From: Agarophyton chilense
Taxonomy: Eukaryota; Rhodophyta; Florideophyceae; Gracilariales; Gracilariaceae
Direction of reading: 5' to 3'
DNA length: 64,000 nucleotides
NCBI GenBank assembly: GCA_030374765.1
Contig: JARGXX010000096.1
Location: forward strand, 124,001 to 188,000
This document shows positions 42,669 through 52,849 of the stretch, piece by piece. Both the position numbers and the translations under genes were made by a program. The notes under the pieces were generated by a model, which searched no databases, was not told the origin of the DNA, and was given only the letters and a program-made list of their open reading frames with translations. Each line of letters starts with the position of its first letter. Within the stretch, counting starts at the first letter, position 1.

Positions 42669-43687
42669 TAACGTAGTAACGTGCCATACCTAATTGGCGA
42701 ACGAGTTATACTTAAAAAAAGAGACTTTGGAGCTACTGAACGTTTACAATTTCAGCTGCGATATTTTTCGAAATAAGGTAGGAACACACAAATTAAACTA
42801 CAGATAAATATGAATGATGCCGTTCTAAAAACCAATAAGATGTTACGTCACGTACGAAAGATATCGCCCGACATTGAAGCTGACAAGTGTTTAAGGACCG
42901 CAAAAATAAAATGTGCAGTTATAGAAAAAGCTTTTTACGGCTAAATTTCAGAACCTTTTGCATTGCTTGTATAAAGTGATATCGTAATTACGCACGTTCC
43001 TGAAAACGAAAATCATTCATTCGCGCTTGTATTAAGCTTCAGAGAGACAGATCTAGTTCTTTTTCCAAACAGAAACGTCAGTTTGCAACATTGTATGATA
43101 TTAAAAGCAGTGGAATGTATTTTTATTGGCAATATGCCAATAAATACACTTTTCATCACATTACATGTTGTAGATTATAAAAACGTTTCATATAAGTTTG
43201 GAGTGATGTATTAATGGAAAATAGTGGGTTTTCGAGCATGATGAATGTTTGCGTAATATTCAAAACTGCAGAAAAGCATTGTGAATGAAATTGAAGTCTA
43301 CGCCGAAAAACCCTGTCCAAGAGCGGAAAAGTGCTTAAGACATCTACAAAGAGTTTTATGACGAGCGCGGACAAGGCATGACAGTGAAAAAGAATATTCC
43401 TGTCTTATATCTTGCGGGATGAGACATTTTTCGTCCTTTTACTCCCCATCCGCAAATGCATTTTCTGAATCGTCTAAGACCTTTCAATCCCAGTTGAAAT
43501 ATTTTCAAAACGGAAAACGGTCCGTATGGAAATGATCAGTGGGCCCATTCTATCAATCTAGTACGTATACACAACCCAATTTCGAACCAAAGTCCTGGTC
43601 CTTTAAATTTATGAACAAACCATTTTGGACTGAAAGGACTTGGTTCATAAATTGTAACTTCAACACCGTCAACAGGTACATGATATA
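42669..43687. other. Intergenic, nothing recognised
   Basis: A/T-rich, with no frame above 72 codons and no homology to other parts of the window that I can see. Confidence 0.4.
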
Positions 43688-44987
43688 AAGTCTGTTTCAA
43701 AATCATATCCCTCGCGCAAATTTTCCAAAAATCGACGTTTTGGCTACAGTAAAACTAACAAAATCAGTGTGAAAAAATTTTCAAGTAAAAAAACTGTTTC
43801 AAAATCATAACCTTTATTGCATCCTTTTTATTCTAACGCGAGTTCAGTAGTTTATTTTTGCTCCTTTAGCCTGTATAACACTTATACAACGCTTTGGCAT
43901 TGATTCTATAAAAGGATTGATGGCATTACAGTCAATCTTTTCCCAACAATCTTTGATACAATTTTTCAGATCAAAAACTGTATCAAATTGCCTTCCTTGC
44001 CCATAAACCATTCGGGCCAACATTCCCCAAATGTTTTCGATAGGGTTGAGGTCAGGAGAGCGCGCAGGCCATTCCATAACCGACATATTTAGACTATTGA
44101 ACCACTGTTTCATAAAATTAGACTTATGCACAGGTGCATTATCTTGCTGAAAAATGAATTCTTCTCCATGCATACAGTATGAAAAAGGTAAAAGATAGTT
44201 TTCTAGAACCTCAGCATACTTCTCAGAGTTCATTGTAGTTTCAACAAAAGCCATATCAGTTGCTCCTTTAGTGGAGATTCCAGCCCAAACCATTACTGAT
44301 GCGCCTCCTGAATGCCTAGTCACAAATTCCTTCTTTTCTTTTCGTAGATCATGCCAATAAAATTTATAGCAATCTGGACCATCAAGGTTAAACTTTTTTT
44401 CGTCGGAAAAGATAACATTATTCCATTCAGTTTTCCAATAAGCCTTTTGAGCACACCATTCAACTCGACTTTTCTTGTGATTATCTTTTAAAAAAAAAGT
44501 TTTCCTCATTTTTGTGTACTTGAACAAATTTTGACGGTTGACTTCACGCCATATTGTAGATCTTGATAGAGGCAAATTTAGGTTTTTGACAATTTTCCCG
44601 CAAGATGAAGTGTTGCGACATAGTTCTCGCTTAATTCCGCGCTTATCGGCCGGGGATAGTGCCGTAGGACGGCCGGTTGAACGCTTTGTTCCGTATGTAG
44701 CGGGGTTTTTGATGAAGTTGCTGATTGTTTTTGGGCTGCGCTTGAGTTTTCGGGCTATATCTGCTGGAATCATACCCTGACCTACTAATTCCATGATTTC
44801 GAGCTGTTCAGAGCGTGTCAGAGGTGCGCCACGAGCCATAATTGAGCGAATGATTGTATAAAGGATATACTTTTGAAACAGTGTTATTGACTTAGTGGTT
44901 TTTATTTGTTGTGAAATGTGCTCTACAGTACGTGAAATGCCTTTTTGGCGCAGTTTTTGTAAAGGGATATGTTTTTGAAACGCACTG
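43688..44987 (-). mobile_element. Tc1/mariner element copy 2, complete
   Basis: 1,300 bp, the same length as copy 1, in the opposite orientation. Flanking TA at 43,686-43,687 and 44,988-44,989. Ends AAGTCTGTTTCAAAATCATA (left on plus) and GTTTTTGAAACGCACTG (right). The inner repeats are also present. Near-identity with copy 1 across non-coding ends implies recent common origin. Confidence 0.95.
43844..44839 (-). CDS. Tc1-family transposase, copy 2 (intact)
   Basis: 331 residues from MARGAP, uninterrupted. It has the same HTH pair, GRPT hook and DD34E triad (SDEKKF, QQDNAP, PIENIW) as copy 1, differing at four positions (for example Lys for Arg in DCYKFYW, Thr for Ile in FVTRHS). The frame is open for 52 codons upstream of this Met, but those codons run through the inverted repeat and beyond the element end, so they are not part of the protein. 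It would bind the element's terminal repeats and excise and reinsert the DNA at TA. Both copies look functional. Confidence 0.95.
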   Translation of the reverse strand: MARGAPLTRSEQLEIMELVGQGMIPADIARKLKRSPKTISNFIKNPATYGTKRSTGRPTALSPADKRGIKRELCRNTSSCGKIVKNLNLPLSRSTIWREVNRQNLFKYTKMRKTFFLKDNHKKSRVEWCAQKAYWKTEWNNVIFSDEKKFNLDGPDCYKFYWHDLRKEKKEFVTRHSGGASVMVWAGISTKGATDMAFVETTMNSEKYAEVLENYLLPFSYCMHGEEFIFQQDNAPVHKSNFMKQWFNSLNMSVMEWPARSPDLNPIENIWGMLARMVYGQGRQFDTVFDLKNCIKDCWEKIDCNAINPFIESMPKRCISVIQAKGAKINY

Positions 44988-44989
44988 TA

Positions 44990-45849
44990 TATCACACCTG
45001 TGTTGAATATTTGAATTCCAATTTATCTTTGAGAGATTTGTGGTAAGCAAGTCGCCAATAGAATAAAGTCGTAAAATATACCTGACCATTTGAATATTTT
45101 CCATACGATATATAAACAATTTGGTCCAATATCTAAAAGTTTTCTCATCACATTGAAATATTTGACAGTTAACGTTCTCTGTAGCGTATAATTTTAGAAA
45201 CGCTAGGCATTTAGAGGCAATATGTTGTGAAATATATTCCATATTTGAGCGGAAACTGACGAACTAACACCAAAAAGACCGCGATATCTCCGTTCTTGAA
45301 CAACAATAGAAATTCCTGGAGTATTTTGAATACCTTCTCAAAGCTTCTGGAAACGATCAGCAGACATGCGCTGGTCGTGGGGACTAAGAAAATGTTCTGT
45401 ATTGGAGGTGTTAGATTCTATTAAGTACTGTGAACCTATAAGCATGTGTACTTCTGAGACTTCTCTTCTCTCCACTGTCGCAGAAGATAAATAAAACTGA
45501 ATAAGACCTCAATGGGTGCATCCTAGAAATCCCAGAATCCCAGAGTTCCAGATCGATACCGAATAGGAACCGAACACGTTGGCTTGCCTGCCTTCAAGAT
45601 TTAGGAATATGAATTGGGTAAGAGAAACTCAAACCAGAGATTCAGACGCTTGTTGTGGTACGCTTCACGAATTCAACAAATTTTTTTCTCTCCAGAAGAA
45701 TGCAGTCCACAATCCATCTCTAACAAACAGTTGTCGCACCCCGTCAATCTAAAATAAGACAGACAAACCACTTGCTATCATTTCAACGTTTTTCACCCAT
45801 GAAGGTGTTTGTGTGGCGGTGCTTACTTTCATTCTATTAATTCTCCGAA
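44990..45849. other. Intergenic, nothing recognised
   Basis: A/T-rich flank of the Tc1 insertion followed by balanced sequence. No supported gene. Confidence 0.4.
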
Positions 45850-47015
45850 AAAGAAACGATAAGCATCACCCCGACGAAGATGCACAATCAACAGTAAGTT
45901 CCATTGCTCCGGAATTCTGAGACCCCAAATCCAAACAACGCCGTTAAGAAAATGCCTGATTTGCGGAACAAACGAAGATTTTGTGATAGCGACTAGGTTT
46001 CCACGATCGTCCTTCTTCGACAATTTGTTTCCGTGGTTCAAATCGACCCGACACAAAATATGAAACGGCTCCACTTTTCAAACCTTTTTGCACCACAAGG
46101 GACCAAAAACCATTTATACACGATGAAGAATTGCTTGAACTCGCATTGTGGTATATAAAATATGAAGATATAGAATATTCATTGTGTCTGATATTCGAAA
46201 TCACGCCTACATCCCTTCCGAAATGGCTTGAATTTGCACTGGATGTGCTGTGGTCTGTTGTGTTCGATAGAAATCACGCTGAGTTTTGCATCGAGTGGCA
46301 AACCGAAGACAAAATGAAATAGTCTTGCGCTCTTCTCAAGAAACACAAGGGTCATCGACATGCGCTTCGAAATGTTTTTGGGGTGAGCAATGGTACACGT
46401 ATGCTCTGCGCGGCCGTCAATGAACCCGACATTCAGAATGCTTTCTATAACGGTATGACGAAAAACTAGAAAGCTACAAACTTGCTTGTTTGGAACATCA
46501 AGAGAGAGACGATTCAGTCTTGTCTTAATTACCCTGCAAGCTGGCATGGCAGCAAGCTCCGATACGTTTCAGGACTGTACTGTCCTTCGCTGATTGAAGA
46601 CTGCCACAAGCCTGCTGGTGAAACCGTCCTAGAAAATATTGCTTTCGTTAAAAATATATGCATTCCAATTGTAAAACTGGTTCGTGCCCGTAAGCCCAAC
46701 AAAATGAACTTAATGCTTGTGTCTTTGAGTTATTTCATCATAGAGCTTGCATTGCAGCTCCTGTAACCCAGCGAGCGACAAAGCACTGAATGGGGGGTCC
46801 CCAGCCTGAAGGCTCCTTTTCGTGGATTGGTTAAGAAACCATCTGCTATCCATTACAAACGCGCTCGTATGCTCAGCGTTGCGTGTCATTTAGTGAGTTA
46901 TCGAACGCAAACCGTTAGACATAACCAAATTGCCACGGTGGACGGTGCGCCCCACACGATTTAGTGTGATATCGAAGGCGAAGAAGTGCCTAAAGTCACC
47001 TTTGAGCTGCAATGT
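45850..47015 (+). pseudogene. DDE_Tnp_4 (Harbinger-like) transposase relic
   Basis: Plus-strand translation, with stops and frame changes, follows the DDE_4 superfamily (PIF/Harbinger and relatives). Early part: HDEELLELALWYIKYED. Then FGVSNGTRMLC, where the first catalytic Asp of the DGT motif has become Asn, then EPDIQNAFYNGMTK, LLVWNIKRETIQSCLN, PASWHGSKLRYVSGLY, HKPAGETV and LVRARKPNKMN. After a stop: PSERQSTEWGVPSLK (Glu kept), then YKRARMLSVACHLVSYRTQT. The second Asp also seems lost. It was a nuclear cut-and-paste transposase. No terminal repeats identified. Confidence 0.75.
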
Positions 47016-47823
47016 ATCACTGGCATATAAAGGGTTCATATATAACCATATGTTTCTCGAATGGACTATACATTAGTAAACCCATCCTTGGTTCCAATAA
47101 ATCTAAGAGAGCTTATTGTTTTGAGACACATCACATATGCCTCGCAAAGCGCGCATGTGTTCGCACTCATGCCTCTTATAAAAGGTATTCTTGATTTTTT
47201 TGCCGTTCTCAGTCCACGACAAGTTCCTTCACCGGTAGCTGCAATTTTCAGACTTGTTCTGGAATTAAGATAGAGTATGATCAAGTTTTTTGTAGAGGTA
47301 GTTAAGACTGTTGCTGGCCTCCGATCGAACCAGAACGTGATCGAGAACAATCCAGGAAAGAGGTCCGGAATCAGGATGCTACCACTTTACATCCCTGGTA
47401 TTCACTCTGCTTCTCACAATCAAGTCATGCAAGTTTCCCTTCACGAAACCCAAATATTCGATGTTCTTGTTCTGTCAGTTCTTGCTTAAAGATATAGAAC
47501 TGATCCCATTTCTTTCCTCAGTCCCATGTAGAAGCGCAAACTATCACCGATGCCACCTCCAGCAGCTGCCGCCATGAGAGCCATGTCAGCCTACTCGTCC
47601 TTTGATTTCTCTACAACATTTCATTCTGTTGTGGGAATCAACACAGCTTGAGACGTTGCTTCCTCCAAGACAGTTTTCTGCAGCTTGAGGCGATCGATAA
47701 TAACAGAAAAAGGTCCGTGTATTCAACGTTATGTGCTTCATACCCAAGTGGTGTGATACCTGCATGACTAAACAACGTTTGTACTACTACAGATCTCTGT
47801 ATTCTTGCGTTGAGCGCAACAGA
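47016..47823. other. Flank of copia A, nothing certain
   Basis: Frames such as 47,061-47,273 (plus) and 47,877-47,638 (minus) have no recognised domain. The minus strand near 47,560 encodes a small Ala/Gly-rich stretch that might belong to a decayed gene. No call made. Confidence 0.35.
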
Positions 47824-47828
47824 GCAGC

Positions 47829-48071
47829 TATGAATGTAGACACTCTCGTAGACTCTATCGAAAGCGCTGATATACAATGCATCTCCATTTGTATTTGAAT
47901 CCTGTATTACACGACGCCCGGTCTCACCTTACGTGACAACCGCTTGTGCATGGAGCCTCATGGCTACAAATACCAGAACTTGCACTCCGTTAAAGACGAG
48001 TAAAGACGACCAGACTGTACTTCGACTACACTCTCTGCTTAGATTCCTGTATCTAACTCCGATCATACTTA
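47829..48071 (+). repeat. Copia A 5' LTR
   Basis: 243 bp, TATGAATGTAGACAC to CATACTTA. It differs from the 3' LTR only at G/A in TGAATGTA(G/A)AC and A/C in CCGTT(A/C)AAGACG. The sequence just after it (GTTACGGGCCCCCAACCC) should hold the primer-binding site, but I cannot assign a tRNA. Confidence 0.97.
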
Positions 48072-48136
48072 GTTACGGGCCCCCAACCCGCAACCCATAC
48101 TCTTCCTTCTCGGCCCAAATTCTCATGAGATTCGAA

Positions 48137-48869
48137 GTCTCCGCCGTGGACTGACGGCAAAGGAGACCAGGAAAAATATCGCGATGCTGTAAAATTGTGG
48201 CAGACGTTCCACAACGCACTTCCAGTTAACAACAATAACAAAATTCCTAACGAGCTACAGGCAATTTGCCTCAAGTCGTAGCTCTACGGACGCGCCAAAG
48301 ACTTCTGCTCCGGAATCACTGATGAGCAGCTTGTTGGTGAAGGTGCTGTTGACCTGCTGGTCGGTCAAATTTACAAACGAGATGCACTCTCTGTTGTCAG
48401 CGAAGCCTATAAGGCATTTAACCAACTCTTGAACACACGTCGTGGCGCATCCGAGAACATGAAGAACTTTGAGTCCCGCTTCAGCGCGCAAGTTGCCAAG
48501 TTTAACGCCATATCAACAACGACAAAGCTACCTGACTGTATCACTGCACTAATGCTGATTTCAAACTCTTCCATCGACGATGTCCAACGTGTATCTGTCA
48601 TGGCTGCTTCGGCTCCGTCCGCGGCCAATCTGAGCGCCGAGTCGATAAACGACCAATTCCTCAGTGCAGTGACCTACAATTCTGTAGCATCTGTTATCAA
48701 GCAGTGCGACAAGTCTCGCCCATACACCTCCGAAAATAACGAAAGCACACTGAGTGCAAGCTCTGGCAGCGTTTCCCATCAGGGAAGCAAGAACCGTAGA
48801 AATGGAAACCGCGACAGGTCTGGAACATCACCCACAATGAAGTATCCGTGCAACACATGCGGAAAATAA
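48137..48869 (+). pseudogene. Copia A gag with two in-frame stops
   Basis: One frame encodes a copia-type gag: DGKGDQEKYRDAVKLWQ, then LQAICLKS-stop-LYGRAKDF, then VGQIYKRDALSVVSEAYKAF and FESRFSAQVAKFNAIS. The TAG at about 48,278 stands where copy 2 has Gln. The zinc knuckle CNTCGK-stop-GHWKRNH carries a TAA at 48,867-48,869 where copy 2 has Phe, splitting the CCHC motif exactly at the gag-pol boundary. After the TAA the same frame continues into pol without interruption. Gag would build the particle and bind RNA through the knuckle. Either these are new mutations in a copy mobilised in trans, or the TAA is read through. Confidence 0.85.
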
Positions 48870-51497
48870 GGTCACTGGAAACGAAACCATCGCGCGGACG
48901 GTTCGCTGGCACCCGGTGTGAAGTCTTTCGACCATCCATTAAACTTAACCAATTCAACGAACAGCAATGGAAATTCATCGTCGTCTGTATCTGGCTCCGG
49001 GCCAGCATCGGCTGAAAGTGACAAAAGAGGAACCCTTTCCTTCAACAACGCAAACCTTGATCGTTCACTGCAAGACTCAACTCTTCTCGGCCCGCTCGTC
49101 GATAGCGGTGCACCATACTCAGCAATCGGTCTATTTGAACTAAATGTTCTAGCAGATCACCATGGCCTGTCACACAACCCGACACTCAATGCAATCCCGA
49201 AGTCACTTGGGGGATTCACGTGCTGGCAGTATGGTGTCGGAACGCACGCAAGCCCCGCCGGCAAAATTCTAGGGTCAATTGTGCTGAATTCCATAACCGA
49301 CAACAGTAACACAGTTTGTATAACTCACCTCGTACTCGATGGTTCATCGCAATGGGTGATCGGTCGCAATGTAACCAGTCGAGCGAACATCGAACATATC
49401 GGTCGTAACGCACTTGTGTTCCCCTTTCATGGAGAAGAAGATCTTATCTCTCTTGTCGAGAGTCGGTTTCTATCGTTTATAGAGCTATCCAGGTTCCGTC
49501 CGTTGACCCAATCAAAGAACGGCTTATCGGTCAACTCCGGCTCTACTCTGTCATGTCTCTCGGCAGTGTCTGTCAACCACTCTTCATGGCCCCGTGTCAA
49601 ACACGTGCTTGACAAAGTTCACAAACACGTTTGCGGACATGCTGCGTTCTCAGACTACAAGGTGTTTCTGGAGCGCAATGGCCTATGGAACGACGTCGTA
49701 GCCAAGTATCTTTCAGATGTCGTGAGCACCTGCAATGCATGCCACTCCACCTCGCTATCGAAACCATCCAGAAAAGTATCCATTAGCTCTCTATTGAAAG
49801 AGTTCAACGAAATACTGTGTGTAGACCACTTGTTCCTTGAAGGACTCTGCGTCTTTCATTGCATGGACCTCGTCTCACGGTTCTCCGCCGCACGCGTTGT
49901 AAGGACCACCTCTCTCAAAGAGGCAGTCATCGGCTTCGAATCATGCTGGAATTCGCAGTTTTGGTACCCAGACTCATTTCTTGCTGACAAAGCGTTTACC
50001 TCCGGTGACTTCCAGTTGTATGCCGACTCTCTCGGAATTCCAATTAAGCTTGTTCCCAAGCAACGTCATCACAAAACCCCCATTGAGTCAAAGCACAACA
50101 TCATACGATCGGTGTTCTTGCGCTTGAAAGAAAGTGCCGGAGATGAATACATCCCGGAGGTTGCTGCCTATCAAGCAGTCACTATCTCAAATGACTTGTA
50201 TGGAAACGATGTCATGTCCGCATTCGAACTGGCAAAGGGCTTTACCAAACCGATCAACACAAAGCCAGCTGACACCGCTGTTCCCCAGGACGTCATCGAC
50301 GCTCGTGACCAACTGCACGCCCGCCGCAAGTTGGCACTGGTCCTTAGATCGAAATCGACCGACGAAGTACCGATAGCCACTGGTGACACGGTAGAAATCT
50401 TTCAAAAGAAAGATACTGAGAAGCGTGGCAGATGGTCTGAACCGAAGACAGTACTCGCAGTCGATCGCCATGCCCGCTCTATTTCCAAACCTGGCAGCAA
50501 TGGCCGAGTCATTACTGCCACGATTGAAGATGCTCGCCCCGCCATCTCCCCGACATCATTCGCTCAAGTTGTGCAAGATGCAATTGACACTCTCGATGAG
50601 TGCATGCCCGTATTATCTGACACTGCTCATGATGAAACGCTTTCGACAAACGCCGATGATGACCGAAAGGACGAGTCGCACGTCACACCCGAAGACCCTC
50701 AGGACTTTTCCGATGACCGCAATCACAGTCCAGCTGTTGGTGACCGAGTTGATGTTTTATGGGATGATGATGGTGTGATATACCCTGGTGCGGTACACTC
50801 GCGAGCCGAAAGCGGCAAAGTGACAATACACTACGACAATGGGGACATTGAGAACGATGTAGACCTGAACAGTGTACAGTGGACACCATCTGACGCTACC
50901 GAAGCCCCGCTTGCTGCTGCCAGCAGCAATCTGAAAGCTAGGCTACAGGTCACTAGCACTGAAGACACGGTACTCTCATCGATGCTAGAGCACTTTAATA
51001 ATAAGCCTTTTATGCGGCATCAAGCTCAAGGATTTGATCAATACCCGCTCGTCAATGCGTATGCCCGGGAAGAAGAGACCTTTGTGAAGACCGCTCGTGT
51101 TGTTTGCATTCGAGATATTCCTAAAGGAGCTAACGTCATCAACAGTCATACGCTCTATAAGATCCAGCACAATGACGATGGATCCTTGAAGTTGAAAGCC
51201 CGAATCGCGCCGCATGGAAACGAAGACGCTCTCAAACACACCCTCAGCAAAGACTGCGCCACCTGCTCGCCGACTGGGCTTCGTATCCTAGAATCTGTGG
51301 CATCTCTTTTTGGCTGGACACTTTATAAGGCAGACGTTAAAGCCGCATTCTTACAGACCGGTGCTGCTGAAAGAGATGTGTATGTGAAGCCACCTGCTGA
51401 GAGTCACATGCGTGCGACACATGTGTGGCTCCTTTTAACTGCTGCGTATGGCTTGGTCAACTCCAACACTGAATGGCAATCAAGTCAGATGCCGTGA
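48870..51497 (+). pseudogene. Copia A pol: protease, integrase, Tudor-like module, RT start
   Basis: Open for about 876 codons. Aspartic protease: LLGPLVDSGAPYSAIGLFEL. Integrase zinc finger: VHKHVCGHAAF then STCNACHSTS. Core Asp in ILCVDHLFLEG, Asp in FLADKAFTSGDF and Glu in KTPIESKHNIIRS. The conserved C-terminal part includes VTISNDLYGNDVMSAFELAK. Residues about 606-656 after 48,918 (50,733-50,885) form a small barrel-like module: VGDRVDVLWDDDGVIYPGAV, GKVTIHYDNGD, LNSVQW. RT begins with LYKIQHNDDGSLKLKARI and FGWTLYKADVKAAFLQTG, reaching AAYGLVNSNTEW before the stop. It differs from better-known copia RT but keeps the KADVKAAFLQ core with the first catalytic Asp. Confidence 0.9.
50733..50885 (+). 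other. Tudor-like module in copia A polyprotein
   Basis: About 50 residues with the alternating hydrophobic/acidic strand pattern of Tudor, agenet or SGF29-type barrels: VGDRVDVLWDDDGVIYPGAV, then a second hairpin VTIHYDNGDIEND, then VDLNSVQW. It lies between the integrase and RT, in place of a chromodomain. Such barrels often bind methylated histone tails, so a targeting role is possible but is inference. Confidence 0.5.
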
Positions 51498-51498
51498 T

Positions 51499-52585
51499 GC
51501 CAGAACTTGGACCAGAGTAAACCAAGCACATACCCCAGCTTTTCTTCAAGAAAAAAGATGGAAAGCTAGCACTTCTGGTTGCCAAGGTCGTAGATCACCT
51601 CAAGGCAGCAGGGGTAGGAGACCATGCCAAACAGTTTCTCTCAGCCTTTGATCAGAAGTTCAAGTTCGGCACGGTTAACTGCGGACCAGGTCACATGAGC
51701 TATTTCGGAATCAACACAATCCAGAATGAAGACTTTTCTATCGCAACCAATGCCGACGACAAGCTTGAGGCGATAGGCGAGTGTCCGATCTCTAGACATC
51801 GGCGCAAAGAAAGCTCTGAAATTATCAACGCAATCGAGAAAGCTACGTACGCATCTATCAACAGCTCCATTGGCTGGATTGGAACCACTGCTTCTCCTAT
51901 TTGTGCATTTTACGCAAGCTATCTCCAGCAGAAAGCGCCTCAGACCCACGTTCACCACCTTGTCGAACAGATAACTATTACTCGTCGCTTGAAAAATCTT
52001 GGCACCACCATAATGTACTCGCGCCCAAAAGATAACTCTGACTACGAGCTTTCGATTCTTGTCTTTGCTGATGCATCTCGAATCGACGATGTAGGACAGA
52101 TAGGCGTCGGGACTGGACTTCTGCTAAGTCCCATGCAAAAAGGGTCCATTTATCATGTTATCTCGTGGATTTTTCACAAGGCTAAGCGTCCTGTTCGCAG
52201 TGTTTCCGCGGCAGAAGTTTTTGCCGCCGCAGAGGGCATCGACGACGGCAAGGTAGTCTGCAATGTGTACAATGAACTACTGAATGTGAAGGTTAAATTG
52301 CATATTTGTGTTGACTCAAAGGATCTCTTCAGTTCTATGTCGACTCAGAAACTATCAATTGATAAGTCGATTCGCGGAGATGTGGGCTCCATCAGGTACG
52401 AGTTTCAAACAGGTGCCGTCGACACGATATCTTGGATTCCTGGCACCACAAACATCGCAGATCCACTCACAAAGAAAGACAGCTGCCTCACCGATGCACT
52501 ACAACTAACTATGTTCACTGGGAAACTGACGATGGACTACGACTCCGTGGCCCAAACACAGAAGTGTGAAAAGAACTTTGGCTAA
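51499..52585 (+). pseudogene. Copia A RT end and RNase H, frameshifted
   Basis: A second plus frame carries on from the RT: LFFKKKDGKLALLVAKVVDH is where the catalytic (Y/V)VDD box should be, but the second Asp is His (GAT CAC), which would abolish polymerase activity unless the family uses a variant. Then IGVGTGLLLSPMQ, SSIGWIGTTASPICAF, and RNase H with LVFADASRIDDVGQIG, the Glu-bearing SVSAAEVFAAAEGID, the Asp in LHICVDSKDLFSS, and the ending ISWIPGTTNIADPLTKKDS. The frame change from the previous part lies around 51,490-51,540. Confidence 0.85.
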
Positions 52586-52596
52586 ACAGAGAGCGA

Positions 52597-52839
52597 TATG
52601 AATGTAAACACTCTCGTAGACTCTATCGAAAGCGCTGATATACAATGCATCTCCATTTGTATTTGAATCCTGTATTACACGACGCCCGGTCTCACCTTAC
52701 GTGACAACCGCTTGTGCATGGAGCCTCATGGCTACAAATACCAGAACTTGCACTCCGTTCAAGACGAGTAAAGACGACCAGACTGTACTTCGACTACACT
52801 CTCTGCTTAGATTCCTGTATCTAACTCCGATCATACTTA
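52597..52839 (+). repeat. Copia A 3' LTR
   Basis: 243 bp, preceded by GGCTAAACAGAGAGCGA and followed directly by the target duplication GCAGC. Only two mismatches to the 5' LTR. Confidence 0.97.
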
Positions 52840-52849
52840 GCAGCAAGGT

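Larger units (their letters stand above)
47829..52839 (+). mobile_element. Ty1/copia retrotransposon A, full length, very young but defective
   Basis: 5,011 bp, flanked by the 5-bp target duplication GCAGC (47,824-47,828 and 52,840-52,844). The 243-bp LTRs begin TATGAATG and end CATACTTA (imperfect inverted ends rather than TG..CA) and differ at only two positions, so insertion was recent. Internal order is gag with zinc knuckle, protease, integrase, a Tudor-like module, RT and RNase H, the copia order. Two stops in gag, a frameshift in RT and an altered RT catalytic box show it cannot act alone. Two decayed relatives lie at 39.7-41.9 and 59.5-59.9 kb. Confidence 0.95.

Noticed and set aside
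44840..44995. 52-codon N-terminal extension of Tc1 transposase copy 2
   Set aside because: It runs through the terminal inverted repeat and past the element end. Copy 1 starts at the equivalent internal Met.
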